Positions 8,379 to 15,873 of a stretch of DNA of 20,061 bases are shown in pieces. Within the stretch, counting starts at the first letter, position 1, and each line of letters begins with the position of its first letter. A program made the translations under genes and the position numbers. The notes under the pieces were generated by a model, which saw only the letters and a list, made by a program, of their open reading frames with translations, had not been told where the DNA came from and searched no databases. Origin of the DNA: Treponema sp. UBA3662 (GTDB taxonomy: Bacteria; Spirochaetota; Spirochaetia; Treponematales; Treponemataceae); assembly GCA_002373205.1 (NCBI GenBank), contig DFJV01000063.1:1-20061 (forward strand), written 5' to 3'.

Positions 8379-8498
8379 AGATGAAAGAGGTGCGCTCCAG
8401 AAAGAAATAAAAAGAAAAAACTTTACACCAATGAAATTTAGTATTATTCTTGAATTATATAGAAGATTTTATTTAAACTTAAAAACCAGGATGTAGAG
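8379..8498. other. AT-rich leader of the acyl-CoA ligase gene
   Basis: Between copy A and the ligase start lie 120 AT-rich bases. Together with copy A they make a gene-free stretch of 357 bp. A TTGAAT (8450-8455) is followed 18 bases later by TAAACT, and TTTACA (8422-8427) lies 14 bases before TATTAT. Neither pair is a convincing promoter, but a promoter is likely here because the repeat separates the ligase from the Wadjet operon. AGGA at 8488-8491 is the probable ribosome-binding site. Confidence 0.35.
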
Positions 8499-10235
8499 AT
8501 GAAAAGTCTTAAGAATTACGACCCGACCGCCATAATTACGCCCTACAAGGGAAAGCTTTATTCAGGTGAATGGCCTACGCTGCCAGAGCTTTTTAAGATT
8601 AGCCTTGACCGCGTACCAAATAATGCCTGTTTTACGGATTTTGAAGGTCCAGGTGGAGCAAGGAATGCCCTTACCTACACCCAGGTTGTACAGAAGATTC
8701 AGGGCTTGGCAGACTGGCTTGCCGTGAACGGTGTAAAAAGAGGGGACAGGATTGCCGTTACCGGGAAAAATTCTCCTGAATGGGCAGTGGTTTATTTTGC
8801 TGCCCTTTTTGCGGGTGCTACAATTTGCCCGCTGGATTTTGCCCTTCACAACGAGGAGCAGGAAAATCTTTTGGCTACCGCAAAGCCAAAATTTCTTTTT
8901 GTTGACGAGGAAAAGTACGAATATTACGCAAATAAGAAAAATGATTTTAAGGTTTATTCGCTAAGCCCCAAGTTCAAGGATAAGTATGCCTACAATCTTA
9001 CTACGGACGAAAAGCCGGAGATTGAGATGCCAGAGCTTGAGGATACCGCAGCCATTCTTTTTACCAGCGGAACTACCGGTAAGCCCAAGGGGGTTATGCT
9101 TAGCCACAAGAATCTTGTTAGCGATTCCTTTATTGCCCAGCGCAACATGATTATTACCAAGGACGACGTTTTTTATGCCCTTTTGCCGGTTCACCATGCC
9201 TACACAATGCTTGCCGTCTTGATAGAAACCATTTCCGTAGGGGCGGAATGCGTCTTTGGAAAGAGCATGGCAGTTAGCCGCCTGATGAAGGAGCTTAAGG
9301 AAGGCCACATAACAATGCTTTTGGGCGTGCCCCTTCTCTTTAACAAGCTTGCGGCTGGAATTATCAAGGGGATAAAGGAAAAGGGTGCCTTTGTCTACGG
9401 AATAATGAGCTTTTTGATGAATCTTTCCTACCTTATAAAGAAGGTTTTTGGTGTTAACCCGGGCAAGAAGATGTTCAAGAGCGTGCTTAAAAAGGCAAAC
9501 ATCTATTCGCTGCGGATTGCAATCTGCGGTGGCGGTCCACTTGCAAAGAGCGTTTTTAAGTTCTTTAATTCCATGGGCATAAATTTTGTGCAGGGTTACG
9601 GTCTTACGGAAACTTCCCCAATTCTTACGCTGAACCCAATCGAGCACTTTAAGATTCAGAGCGTTGGTTCTTATTTTGTTGGCCACATGGAGATGAAGAT
9701 TCTTAACCCCAACAAGGACGGCATTGGAGAAATTGCGGTTAAGGGGCCAATGGTCATGCAGGGCTACTACCAGATGCCAGAGGAAACTGCCAAGATGTTT
9801 ACGGAAGACGGTTTCTTTAAGACAGGGGATCTTGGCTGGCTGGACAAGGAAAACTACCTTATGCTTTCTGGCCGCGTAAAGAACATGATTGTTACTTCTG
9901 GCGGAAAGAACGTCTACCCGGAAGAGATAGAAGACATGTTCCAGCTGGAAAGTGAAATTTCACAGATTACGGTTCAGGGCTATATTGCAGAAGGCTCGGA
10001 TGTGTCGGAAGAGCTTGAGGCTTTGGTCTATCCGGATGACTCGCTTTTTGCCCGGCTTGGGGTTGCCCGCGAGGACAAAATGAGCGACAACGTTGTAAAG
10101 GCAGAGGTTCAGGAGATTGTGAACAAAATAAACCGCAAGCTTTTGCCTTACCAGAGGATTACCCGGCTTACGATTCTGGAAAAACCTTTGGAGATGACGA
10201 CAACGCTAAAGGTAAAGAGGAACTACAAGAAGTAG
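8499..10235 (+). CDS. AMP-forming long-chain acyl-CoA ligase
   Basis: A 578-residue member of the adenylate-forming (ANL) superfamily. It activates a fatty acid with ATP to an acyl-adenylate and transfers it to CoA, feeding phospholipid synthesis or recycling exogenous fatty acids. Motifs in order: phosphate-binding TSGTTGKPKG (189-198); YGLTETSP (367-374) around the adenine pocket; GDLGWLDKENYLMLSGR with Asp444 binding ribose and Arg459; KNVYPEEIE at the hinge to the C-terminal subdomain; and the C-terminal lysine block TTTLKVKR with Lys571 as the likely catalytic lysine. A basic, hydrophobic stretch (about 290-330) could aid membrane association. Chain-length preference cannot be read from sequence, and an acyl-ACP synthetase is possible. 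It stands alone between inverted copies A and B. AGGA at 8488-8491 supports this start. Confidence 0.93.
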   Translation: MKSLKNYDPTAIITPYKGKLYSGEWPTLPELFKISLDRVPNNACFTDFEGPGGARNALTYTQVVQKIQGLADWLAVNGVKRGDRIAVTGKNSPEWAVVYFAALFAGATICPLDFALHNEEQENLLATAKPKFLFVDEEKYEYYANKKNDFKVYSLSPKFKDKYAYNLTTDEKPEIEMPELEDTAAILFTSGTTGKPKGVMLSHKNLVSDSFIAQRNMIITKDDVFYALLPVHHAYTMLAVLIETISVGAECVFGKSMAVSRLMKELKEGHITMLLGVPLLFNKLAAGIIKGIKEKGAFVYGIMSFLMNLSYLIKKVFGVNPGKKMFKSVLKKANIYSLRIAICGGGPLAKSVFKFFNSMGINFVQGYGLTETSPILTLNPIEHFKIQSVGSYFVGHMEMKILNPNKDGIGEIAVKGPMVMQGYYQMPEETAKMFTEDGFFKTGDLGWLDKENYLMLSGRVKNMIVTSGGKNVYPEEIEDMFQLESEISQITVQGYIAEGSDVSEELEALVYPDDSLFARLGVAREDKMSDNVVKAEVQEIVNKINRKLLPYQRITRLTILEKPLEMTTTLKVKRNYKK

Positions 10236-10286
10236 AATAAGAGGCAGGAAAATTTTCTTCTTAATTTGGACGGCATTTTTATTTTT

Positions 10287-10537
10287 ACTGTGTCCGGCAC
10301 TACGTGTCCGTCCAAACTCCTTGGTATTTTTACCCTAATACTCAAACAAAAAGCGCCATGGAGGGCACGTCATTTTCTTAGCAAAGGAGCTGGTGAGTTT
10401 TCGTAAGGAAACTCACGGGTAAAAATGCCAAGGAGGGCGTTTTTACCCGCTTTCCAGGGTTTCGCTTTCGCTCCATTGCCGGGGTTCGACGGCGCTCACC
10501 CAACGGCAACCGCCTGCGGCGGCCCTTACAATCGGGC
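10287..10537 (-). repeat. Structured dispersed repeat, copy B (inverted relative to copy A)
   Basis: The reverse complement of this 251 bp block aligns with copy A over its whole length, sharing GCCCGATTG, AAGGGCCGC, CCCTGGAAAGCGGG, CCCTCCTTGG, GCCCTCCATGGCGC, TTGTTTG and GTGCCGGACACAGT. Between these, substitutions occur in pairs that keep the hairpins: CCGCC-tgc-GGCGG (10510-10522); a 14-bp stem with one G-T pair (10416-10449); and GTGAGTTTTC-gtaa-GGAAACTCAC (10393-10416). Relative to the short TTGCC/GGCAA hairpin of the other copies, copy B has a longer loop (10481-10504). No gene is seen within it. It fills most of the 421 bp between the ligase and the diguanylate cyclase. Confidence 0.85.
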
Positions 10538-10599
10538 GTAAGTTACAACGCAGTTCCCCGCTCAGCTTGCAGGCCAAAAAGCTGAAAGGCCAAAAAATC

Positions 10600-10628
10600 T
10601 TGCAGAAAACAAAAAAACAAATTATACT
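10600..10628 (+). promoter_or_regulatory. Promoter of the diguanylate cyclase gene
   Basis: TTGCAG (10600-10605) is followed after exactly 17 bases by TATACT (10623-10628), a good sigma-70-like pair. A second TATACT lies at 10634-10639. Transcription from the first would start around 10635, about 20 bases before the chosen GTG. Confidence 0.6.
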
Positions 10629-10643
10629 ATAAGTATACTTTGT

Positions 10644-10650
10644 GAGGGAG
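10644..10650 (+). promoter_or_regulatory. Ribosome-binding site deciding the diguanylate cyclase start
   Basis: GAGGGAG is six bases upstream of GTG 10657. The longest open frame would start at GTG 10642, but that codon lies just before this site, so translation from 10657 is preferred. Confidence 0.65.
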
Positions 10651-10656
10651 AAATTT

Positions 10657-12156
10657 GTGCGCAGCCTTTTGCTCTCAATTCAATATGCAAGCATAGTCGG
10701 ATTGTTTGTAGAGTCTTGGATTATTTTCCGCAGATTAAAACACGCTCCCCTTTCCTATCTTTTTCTGAGCTGCCTTGCAATCCTTGTGAACAACATTGGC
10801 TACCTTTTCCAGCTGCTTTCCACAACGGAGGAGGCCTATGTTACAGCCCTTAGGTTTTCCTACGCGGGGCGCACATGGATTACGCTTTTTCTTTTTATGT
10901 TCACGATTGAACTTTGCAAGGTAAAGTTTCCCAAGCTTATAAAAAATTCTTTTGTGATTGTGCACATATTGATTTACCTTTCCATTCTAACGATTACAAG
11001 GCACAACCTTTACTACACATGGACTGAATTTTCTACGGACAAGATTTTTCCACGGCTGCTTCACGGGAACGGAATTGTCCACCATATTTTTATGGCACTT
11101 CAGTTTTTCTACATTGCCATGGGCTTTAACTGGCTTTTTAGGTCTTGGCGCAAGGCAAACAACCGCACTAGAAAAAAGCGGCTCATGTCTGTAATAATTT
11201 CTTTTTTTATTGAATTCCTTTTCTTTATTATCCACCAGATAAAGCTGATTGAGCTGGCAAGGGTTTATGACATAACGATTTTTGGCTACGTAATAGGCAT
11301 AGTGGTTATGTTCGTGGCGTTTTTTAGGTACGACCTTCTTGGAACAAAGGAAATTGCGCGCGATTTTATTATAGATCACCTTTCGGAAGGAATAATCGCG
11401 GTGGACGCAAACGACAACATTCAATACTGCAACAAGACTGCGGCAGAAATATTTCCCGGAATAGAAAGCGATTCTGCAAACCTGATTCAAAAAATTAAGG
11501 ACGCGGTTTTGAACAAGGGTGCTATTAGCATAAAGGACAGGTTTTACAGCGCAGAAGAAAATGACCTGCTTAGGGACAAGAAAAACTTTGGAAAGCTTTA
11601 CGTTTTGTTTGACACGACGGAGCAATACGAACACTTAAAGAAGGAAAAGTACAATCTGCAAAAGGAACTTAGGATAGACCCAATGACGGGGCTTTACAAC
11701 CGCAAGGGCATGGAATATTTTTCCGACATTCTTTACAAGGAAGCTTTGCAAAAGGGCAAGTCTCTTTTTGTTTGCATCTGCGACATGGACGGTCTTAAAT
11801 TTATAAACGATAACTTTGGGCACGGAGAGGGCGACAGGGCCATAAAGAATCTTTCGCAAATCATAGCAGAGGCTGCGGACGAGGATGACATGGCTTTTAG
11901 AATTGGCGGTGATGAATTTTTGATCTTGGGGCTAAAAGACGATGCCACCAAGACTGCGGAGGAATTTAGCGCAAGGACAGAAAAAATCATTGCTGAATGG
12001 AACCAGAAACTGAAGCTCCCCTACACGATTGGCATGAGCTACGGCCCCATACTGCAAAAGATTACCGGTGCGGCAAACGAATTTTCCGACCTGCTTAGAA
12101 AATCGGACACACGTATGTATGAGATGAAAAAACAGCGCGGTACATATAGACGCTAA
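10657..12156 (+). CDS. Membrane diguanylate cyclase (7TM sensor-PAS-GGDEF)
   Basis: A 499-residue inner-membrane enzyme predicted to make cyclic di-GMP from two GTP. Residues 1-225 hold seven hydrophobic segments resembling the 7TM sensor module of bacterial histidine kinases. Residues 230-325 look like a PAS domain (FIIDHLSEGIIAVDANDNIQYCNKTAAEIF). From about 335 comes a complete GGDEF domain: DPMTGLYNRKGMEYF, the metal-binding CDMDGLKFINDNFGHGEGD, and an intact GGDEF at 417-421. The product-inhibition I-site is missing: where RxxD is expected the sequence is DEDD, so feedback by c-di-GMP is probably absent. The start is GTG 10657, behind GAGGGAG; an in-frame GTG at 10642 is less likely. It has its own promoter and is convergent with the cyclase/outer-membrane-protein operon. 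The last 13 codons (MYEMKKQRGTYRR) recur twice, degenerate, downstream. Confidence 0.93.
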   Translation: MRSLLLSIQYASIVGLFVESWIIFRRLKHAPLSYLFLSCLAILVNNIGYLFQLLSTTEEAYVTALRFSYAGRTWITLFLFMFTIELCKVKFPKLIKNSFVIVHILIYLSILTITRHNLYYTWTEFSTDKIFPRLLHGNGIVHHIFMALQFFYIAMGFNWLFRSWRKANNRTRKKRLMSVIISFFIEFLFFIIHQIKLIELARVYDITIFGYVIGIVVMFVAFFRYDLLGTKEIARDFIIDHLSEGIIAVDANDNIQYCNKTAAEIFPGIESDSANLIQKIKDAVLNKGAISIKDRFYSAEENDLLRDKKNFGKLYVLFDTTEQYEHLKKEKYNLQKELRIDPMTGLYNRKGMEYFSDILYKEALQKGKSLFVCICDMDGLKFINDNFGHGEGDRAIKNLSQIIAEAADEDDMAFRIGGDEFLILGLKDDATKTAEEFSARTEKIIAEWNQKLKLPYTIGMSYGPILQKITGAANEFSDLLRKSDTRMYEMKKQRGTYRR

Positions 12157-12177
12157 GCTCCGAGAATTACGGGTTCA

Positions 12178-12212
12178 GGCACATTCGCACGCACTTGCTA
12201 CGAATGTGTGTA
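12178..12212 (+). repeat. 35-bp direct repeat, unit 1, with internal hairpin
   Basis: These 35 bases recur identically at 12283-12317, a period of 105 bp. Each contains the inverted repeat CACATTCG ... CGAATGTG (8 bp arms, 13-base loop). The two units lie in the intergenic region between the convergent diguanylate cyclase gene and the outer-membrane-protein operon. There is no T-tract, so a simple rho-independent terminator is unlikely. Confidence 0.85.
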
Positions 12213-12249
12213 CAAAATGAAGCGGAAAAATGGTATGCACAGGCGATAG
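12207..12249 (+). pseudogene. Degenerate C-terminal remnant of a GGDEF gene, copy 1
   Basis: Read in one frame, the sequence encodes VYKMKRKNGMHRR followed by TAG (ends 12249). This lines up residue for residue with the last 13 codons and stop of the intact diguanylate cyclase (MYEMKKQRGTYRR-stop). Only the tail is recognisable; no GGDEF core precedes it. It is interpreted as a relic of a duplicated or lost cyclase gene. Confidence 0.55.
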
Positions 12250-12282
12250 GCCAAAGCGGCAGAATTAAAGGAGACTGGTGCT

Positions 12283-12317
12283 GGCACATTCGCACGCACT
12301 TGCTACGAATGTGTGTA
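12283..12317 (+). repeat. 35-bp direct repeat, unit 2
   Basis: Identical to 12178-12212, including the CACATTCG/CGAATGTG hairpin, and again immediately upstream of a degenerate GGDEF tail. The conserved unit plus tail suggests that a longer segment was duplicated in tandem and then eroded. Confidence 0.85.
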
Positions 12318-12353
12318 TGAGATGAAGAAGCTCCGCGGTACATATAGACGCTA
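12312..12353 (+). pseudogene. Degenerate C-terminal remnant of a GGDEF gene, copy 2
   Basis: The frame GTG TAT GAG ATG AAG AAG encodes VYEMKKLRGTYRR then TAG, differing from the intact enzyme's tail (MYEMKKQRGTYRR) at only two residues. Similarity continues past the stop: CGCTAGGCTTAGAAAATTGCGGG versus CGCTAAGCTCCGAGAATTACGGG after the intact gene. The copied segment therefore included the 3' untranslated region. Confidence 0.65.
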
Positions 12354-12391
12354 GGCTTAGAAAATTGCGGGCACGGACATATTCGCTTGCA

Positions 12392-13012
12392 CTAGAAATT
12401 TAGGCTAAGGCCAGCATAAACTTTGAACACATCCGTAGCAGACTTCATATCCACATCTTCGTCATGACCGTTTATTTCCATTGTTGCTTCATCGCCTATC
12501 AGGTGAGACCAAGCGAAGCCTAAAACCGGACTAAACAAATGATTGGAAAAGAATTTTACCTGAAGGTCTGCCCCGCATCCAATGCCGTCCCAACTAAAAT
12601 CTATATCTTCTGTGCCGTCAACAGACAAAGCTCCTATACCCAGCGCAGGACCAAAAGCAAGGTTTATGTCTATGTCATAATTAATGTGAAAGCCTACAGC
12701 GGGGGCAAAAAGAAAGGTAAGAGACATACTGCCTTCCTCTGCACAGTCAACGCCAAGATCTACGCTTTCCATAAAGCCAAAAAAGAAAAAATCCGTAACG
12801 CACCAGAAGTTGTGGTTCTCTAAGCCAACTATAAAATTATTCGAAGCCTTTTTATATTCACCATTGTCAAGGGAAGCAGAAAAATACGAATACCCGGCAG
12901 TTAGCTGAACGTCCCCCTCGTAGCTTAAGTTCTCGTACCATGACTTAGCATAGGCTGTTCCAGATGCAAACAAAAATGCAAGGCAAAAAGCAAGGGCACA
13001 TATTTTTCTCAT
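12392..13012 (-). CDS. Small outer-membrane beta-barrel protein, paralogue 1
   Basis: A 206-residue exported protein. It has a classical signal peptide (basic MRK, hydrophobic core, cleavage after AYA near residue 22). The mature part is made of alternating aromatic/glycine strands ending in Phe (GLSLNF), the terminal aromatic recognised by the outer-membrane assembly machinery. It is clearly paralogous to the gene just upstream: shared FCLA-L--SG-AYA signal, LSYEGDVQL-AGY/YDGDLQLNAGY start, NHN-W--(T/S)D-F--GFME, GADLQVKF/GGTDLQVKF, SP V-GF-W-H and FKVYAGLSLNF/FRAYAGVSLNF end. It is the last gene of a minus-strand operon with the adenylate cyclase. GAGG at 13022-13025, nine bases before the ATG, supports the start. 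The function is unknown; a porin-like or structural surface protein is possible. Confidence 0.88.
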   Translation of the reverse strand: MRKICALAFCLAFLFASGTAYAKSWYENLSYEGDVQLTAGYSYFSASLDNGEYKKASNNFIVGLENHNFWCVTDFFFFGFMESVDLGVDCAEEGSMSLTFLFAPAVGFHINYDIDINLAFGPALGIGALSVDGTEDIDFSWDGIGCGADLQVKFFSNHLFSPVLGFAWSHLIGDEATMEINGHDEDVDMKSATDVFKVYAGLSLNF

Positions 13013-13055
13013 TAGTTGCTACCTCAAAACAGACGGTAAAATTGCATGGCTTGCA

Positions 13056-13667
13056 CTAGAAATTTAGGCTAACTCCAGCATAGGCTCTAAACACATTTGT
13101 TGTAGTGTCTACGGCAAAGTCGTAGCTGTGTTCGCTTATGGTAAGGGTTATTTCGTCGCTTGAAAAATGAAGCCAGGAAAAACCGATGACGGGGCTTACA
13201 AATTTGGATGCCAGGAATTTTACCTGAAGGTCTGTTCCGCCGCCAAAGCCAACCCAGTCAACAGAAGAATCTTCCTCCCCAGAAAAAGCTGCCCCGCCAA
13301 CAACAAAACCTGCGCCAAGAATTATGCTAATATTCTGGGTAGGGTTGAATCCAACGGAAGGGCCGCAAAGCACGCCAATTTCAAAGCAAAAATCATCTTC
13401 ATCGCCGGACAAATCTCCAAAGCTAAAGTCCAGCTTTTCCATAAAGCCTACGGAAAACAAGTCCGAAATGCTCCAGAGGTTGTGGTTTGAAAATCCAAGC
13501 GCAAAATTTTCGGAACTTTCGCTATCGTCAACATTTCTGTCATCCCTGGAAACAGAAAGATACGCATAGCCTGCGTTAAGCTGCAAGTCTCCGTCATACT
13601 CCGCATAAGCAAGGCCTGAGCTTAGTAAAATTGCAAGGCAAAAAACAAGGAAAAACAATCTTTTCAT
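13056..13667 (-). CDS. Small outer-membrane beta-barrel protein, paralogue 2
   Basis: A 203-residue exported protein. The signal peptide MKRLFFLVFCLAILLSSGLAYA is cleaved after AYA, followed by beta-strand-rich sequence (YDGDLQLNAGYAYLSV, GFGGGTDLQVKFLASKFVSPVIGFSWLH) and a C-terminal Phe typical of outer-membrane barrels. It begins eight bases after the adenylate cyclase stop, and its Shine-Dalgarno GAGG lies within the last codons of the cyclase, so the two are translationally coupled. The next gene is a tandem paralogue 43 bp downstream. That spacer starts with a copy of this gene's 3' flank (TAGTGCAAGC after the stop) and carries the same TTTTGAGGTAG before the next ATG. The specific role is unknown; linkage to a cyclase suggests joint expression of a surface protein with a cAMP-making sensor. 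Confidence 0.88.
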   Translation of the reverse strand: MKRLFFLVFCLAILLSSGLAYAEYDGDLQLNAGYAYLSVSRDDRNVDDSESSENFALGFSNHNLWSISDLFSVGFMEKLDFSFGDLSGDEDDFCFEIGVLCGPSVGFNPTQNISIILGAGFVVGGAAFSGEEDSSVDWVGFGGGTDLQVKFLASKFVSPVIGFSWLHFSSDEITLTISEHSYDFAVDTTTNVFRAYAGVSLNF

Positions 13668-13675
13668 AAGCTATA

Positions 13676-15796
13676 CTACCTCAAAAAATAAGTTTTCATT
13701 ATGCCCTTACCCTTTATTTCCATTACAACAGGTTCCGTGTAGGCTATGAACCTCTTTGTAAGTGCCATCGTACTTTCCGAAACGTGAATTCTGGATGGTA
13801 CTCCAGAACTTTCCATTCGGCTTGCAACATTAACCGTGTCTCCCCAAATGTCGTAAACGAATTTTGTCTTTCCAATAACACCTGCAATAAGGTTGCCGCT
13901 GTTGATTCCTATCCTCATGAAGAGCTTAACATTGCTGGCAGCATTAAAGTCTTCTATGTCCTTAAGCATTCCCTTTGCAAACCTGATGAGCAAGAGCGCA
14001 TTCTTTTCCGCAGGTTCTTTTCCAAAAAGTCCGGCTGCGGCCATATAAGAGTCGCCTATGGTCTTTATCTTTTCTATTCCTTCGCGTTTGGCCCTTTCGT
14101 CTATGCGGGAATAAAGCGAATTTAGTGCACCAACAACAGTGCCTGCATCAAGGGTGCTTGTTATTTTTGTAAAGCCAACAATGTCTGCAAAAAGCACGGA
14201 AGCATTTTCTATCTTGTCCGCAATTTTTGTATTCTTGTCCATAGCAAGGCGTTTTGCCACTTCTTTTGGAAGGATGTTCAAAAGCAGCTCTTCTGAACGG
14301 TTCTTTTCTTCCTGGAGTTCCTTTGTGCGCTCCTCTACCGTGTCTTCCAGCCTTCTGTTTTCTTCCTCAATGCGGATAATCTTTCCTTCCGCAAAAGAAA
14401 TTGTGATTGAAACAATAAAAATAACCGCAAGCACGCCCAGTGCAATGTCAAATAAAATGTACGACAGGGGCCTAAGAACGCTTTCATAGGAGAAAACAAT
14501 TTTTGACTCTAGCGGAGAGAAGTTTGCCGGAGAGTACATGATGCAGCCAAAGCCAAGGTTTCTTAGCGGAGAAACTTGGTAATAATTTGCACCGTGAATA
14601 TTTTCGGCATCTTTGTCCTGTGGCTTCCTAACATACATCACTTTTTCCGAAATAGAGAAAGTCCCGTTCCAAGGGCCTGGGTCGATTGAACAGTCCTCAG
14701 CAACATCTATGGAAACTTTCCAGTCGGTGATGATTGTTGCCTTCATGTTGTTATAGATTATTCCGTTGTACTGGGCCCCAACCCTGCTGTAGTCATCGTT
14801 ATCAACCCATACTTTTTCTGCGTCGCGCAAAAATGTAACGCAAACAGATTTTGACCTGTCGTTTTCCTGGTAGGGCTCCTCTATAACAATATCTCTTTCT
14901 GGAATACTGATTCCCGTAATGGAAACTATTATAAGAATCAAAAGAAGTCCGCCCGAAACCGCAGAAATAACCTGCCACAAATGGTTTCTTGCAATCCTCT
15001 TATTCATTTCTGGGATTGTAACCCCCTGCTTGTAGTCTGGACTTAGGCGGGCACCGTTTCTTTTGTCCGAATAAAATTCAAGCTCCATAAGTTTGATTGA
15101 TGAATAAAAAAGATGCAGAGCTCCAATTCCGTAGCCAAGGTTTATCCATGAAATTCCGTAGAAAAACAAAGCCAAAACTATTCCGGCAAGAGGAAAAACA
15201 GAATAAAGGAAAAGGGAAACAAAAACATTCTTTTGCAGGAATTTTTTATACTGGAAAAGCATTACCACAGAGATAAGACCCGGCAAAAGTCCCAAAGCAA
15301 CGCTCAGGGGGTAGAGCGCATTCCTGTGATAGAAATTTCCTTCGTCAAAGTAGTAAAAGATTTTTGTAAACTGGTTTGCAATGGTAAAGCCAAGTCCCAC
15401 AAGGCAAATGAAAAAGACAGCATAAAGATGAACCGGAATTCCTCTTTTTACAGATGTACGGGGATAGCAAAGAAACCTAAAATTTAAAATGTCGGACTTG
15501 ATGAATTCTACGCAATAAAGGCAGTAGAAGAAAGTTGTTGCGTAATTAAGGGAAAAAACCATAAAGTTGCAGATTCTGACCATACAGTAGCCGGTATGGC
15601 TGCCGTTTCCCCTAAAGATATATGCCAAAGCATCAAAAATAAGTAGTAAGCCAGTAATGATTTGCAGTATGATAAGAGTTCTGCGGCTGTTGTCCTTAAG
15701 CTTATGCCCAGAAATCAAAAAGACTCCTGTCTGAAGGCAAAAAAAGCCCAGCCCAAAAAGAACTACTATGCTGATAAGTTTAATTGTGTCACTCAT
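13676..15796 (-). CDS. Membrane class III adenylate cyclase with periplasmic sensor
   Basis: A 706-residue inner-membrane protein predicted to convert ATP to cyclic AMP. The N terminus has about seven or eight membrane segments (1-250). A further segment (about 275-300) leads to a periplasmic region of about 145 residues, then a last segment (about 445-468), a coiled-coil linker (EENRRLEDTVEERTKEL) and the cyclase domain (about 530-700). Catalytic residues are complete: metal-binding Asp538 (FADIVGFT) and Asp582 (KTIGDS), transition-state Asn656 and Arg660 (GDTVNVASR), and adenine-selecting Lys in EKIKTIGD with Asp649 (VYDIWGD). That Lys/Asp pair indicates ATP rather than GTP. The periplasmic part has YNGIIYNN, DWKVSIDV, WNGTFSI and GFGCIMYSP, resembling carbohydrate-binding (CBM2-like) sensor domains, although no search was run. 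It heads an operon with two outer-membrane barrels. No Shine-Dalgarno precedes the ATG. Confidence 0.93.
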   Translation of the reverse strand: MSDTIKLISIVVLFGLGFFCLQTGVFLISGHKLKDNSRRTLIILQIITGLLLIFDALAYIFRGNGSHTGYCMVRICNFMVFSLNYATTFFYCLYCVEFIKSDILNFRFLCYPRTSVKRGIPVHLYAVFFICLVGLGFTIANQFTKIFYYFDEGNFYHRNALYPLSVALGLLPGLISVVMLFQYKKFLQKNVFVSLFLYSVFPLAGIVLALFFYGISWINLGYGIGALHLFYSSIKLMELEFYSDKRNGARLSPDYKQGVTIPEMNKRIARNHLWQVISAVSGGLLLILIIVSITGISIPERDIVIEEPYQENDRSKSVCVTFLRDAEKVWVDNDDYSRVGAQYNGIIYNNMKATIITDWKVSIDVAEDCSIDPGPWNGTFSISEKVMYVRKPQDKDAENIHGANYYQVSPLRNLGFGCIMYSPANFSPLESKIVFSYESVLRPLSYILFDIALGVLAVIFIVSITISFAEGKIIRIEEENRRLEDTVEERTKELQEEKNRSEELLLNILPKEVAKRLAMDKNTKIADKIENASVLFADIVGFTKITSTLDAGTVVGALNSLYSRIDERAKREGIEKIKTIGDSYMAAAGLFGKEPAEKNALLLIRFAKGMLKDIEDFNAASNVKLFMRIGINSGNLIAGVIGKTKFVYDIWGDTVNVASRMESSGVPSRIHVSESTMALTKRFIAYTEPVVMEIKGKGIMKTYFLR

Positions 15797-15807
15797 ATAT
15801 ACTATAA

Positions 15808-15836
15808 ATTGTATTTTATATAGTACGGTTTGTCTA
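15808..15836 (-). promoter_or_regulatory. Promoter of the adenylate cyclase operon
   Basis: On the minus strand TAGACA (15836-15831) is followed after 17 bases by TACAAT (15813-15808). The ATG is only 11 bases further on, so the 5' leader would be about four bases. A TATAGT even closer (15806-15801) is an alternative -10. Either reading gives a nearly leaderless mRNA. Confidence 0.55.
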
Positions 15837-15873
15837 TAAAAAAATTAATTAGTGTTTACTGAAAAACTCTTTT

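Noticed and set aside
8073..8380. Several overlapping open frames on both strands over repeat copy A
   Set aside because: GC-rich hairpin sequence is stop-poor; copy B does not preserve the frames and differences between copies follow base pairing, not codons.
8961..9686. 241-codon open frame on the minus strand
   Set aside because: It lies wholly inside the acyl-CoA ligase gene, whose motifs are unmistakable; the antisense frame has no domain or signal.
10987..11634. 215-codon open frame on the minus strand
   Set aside because: Antisense shadow of the diguanylate cyclase membrane and PAS region; basic, Cys-rich composition without a domain.
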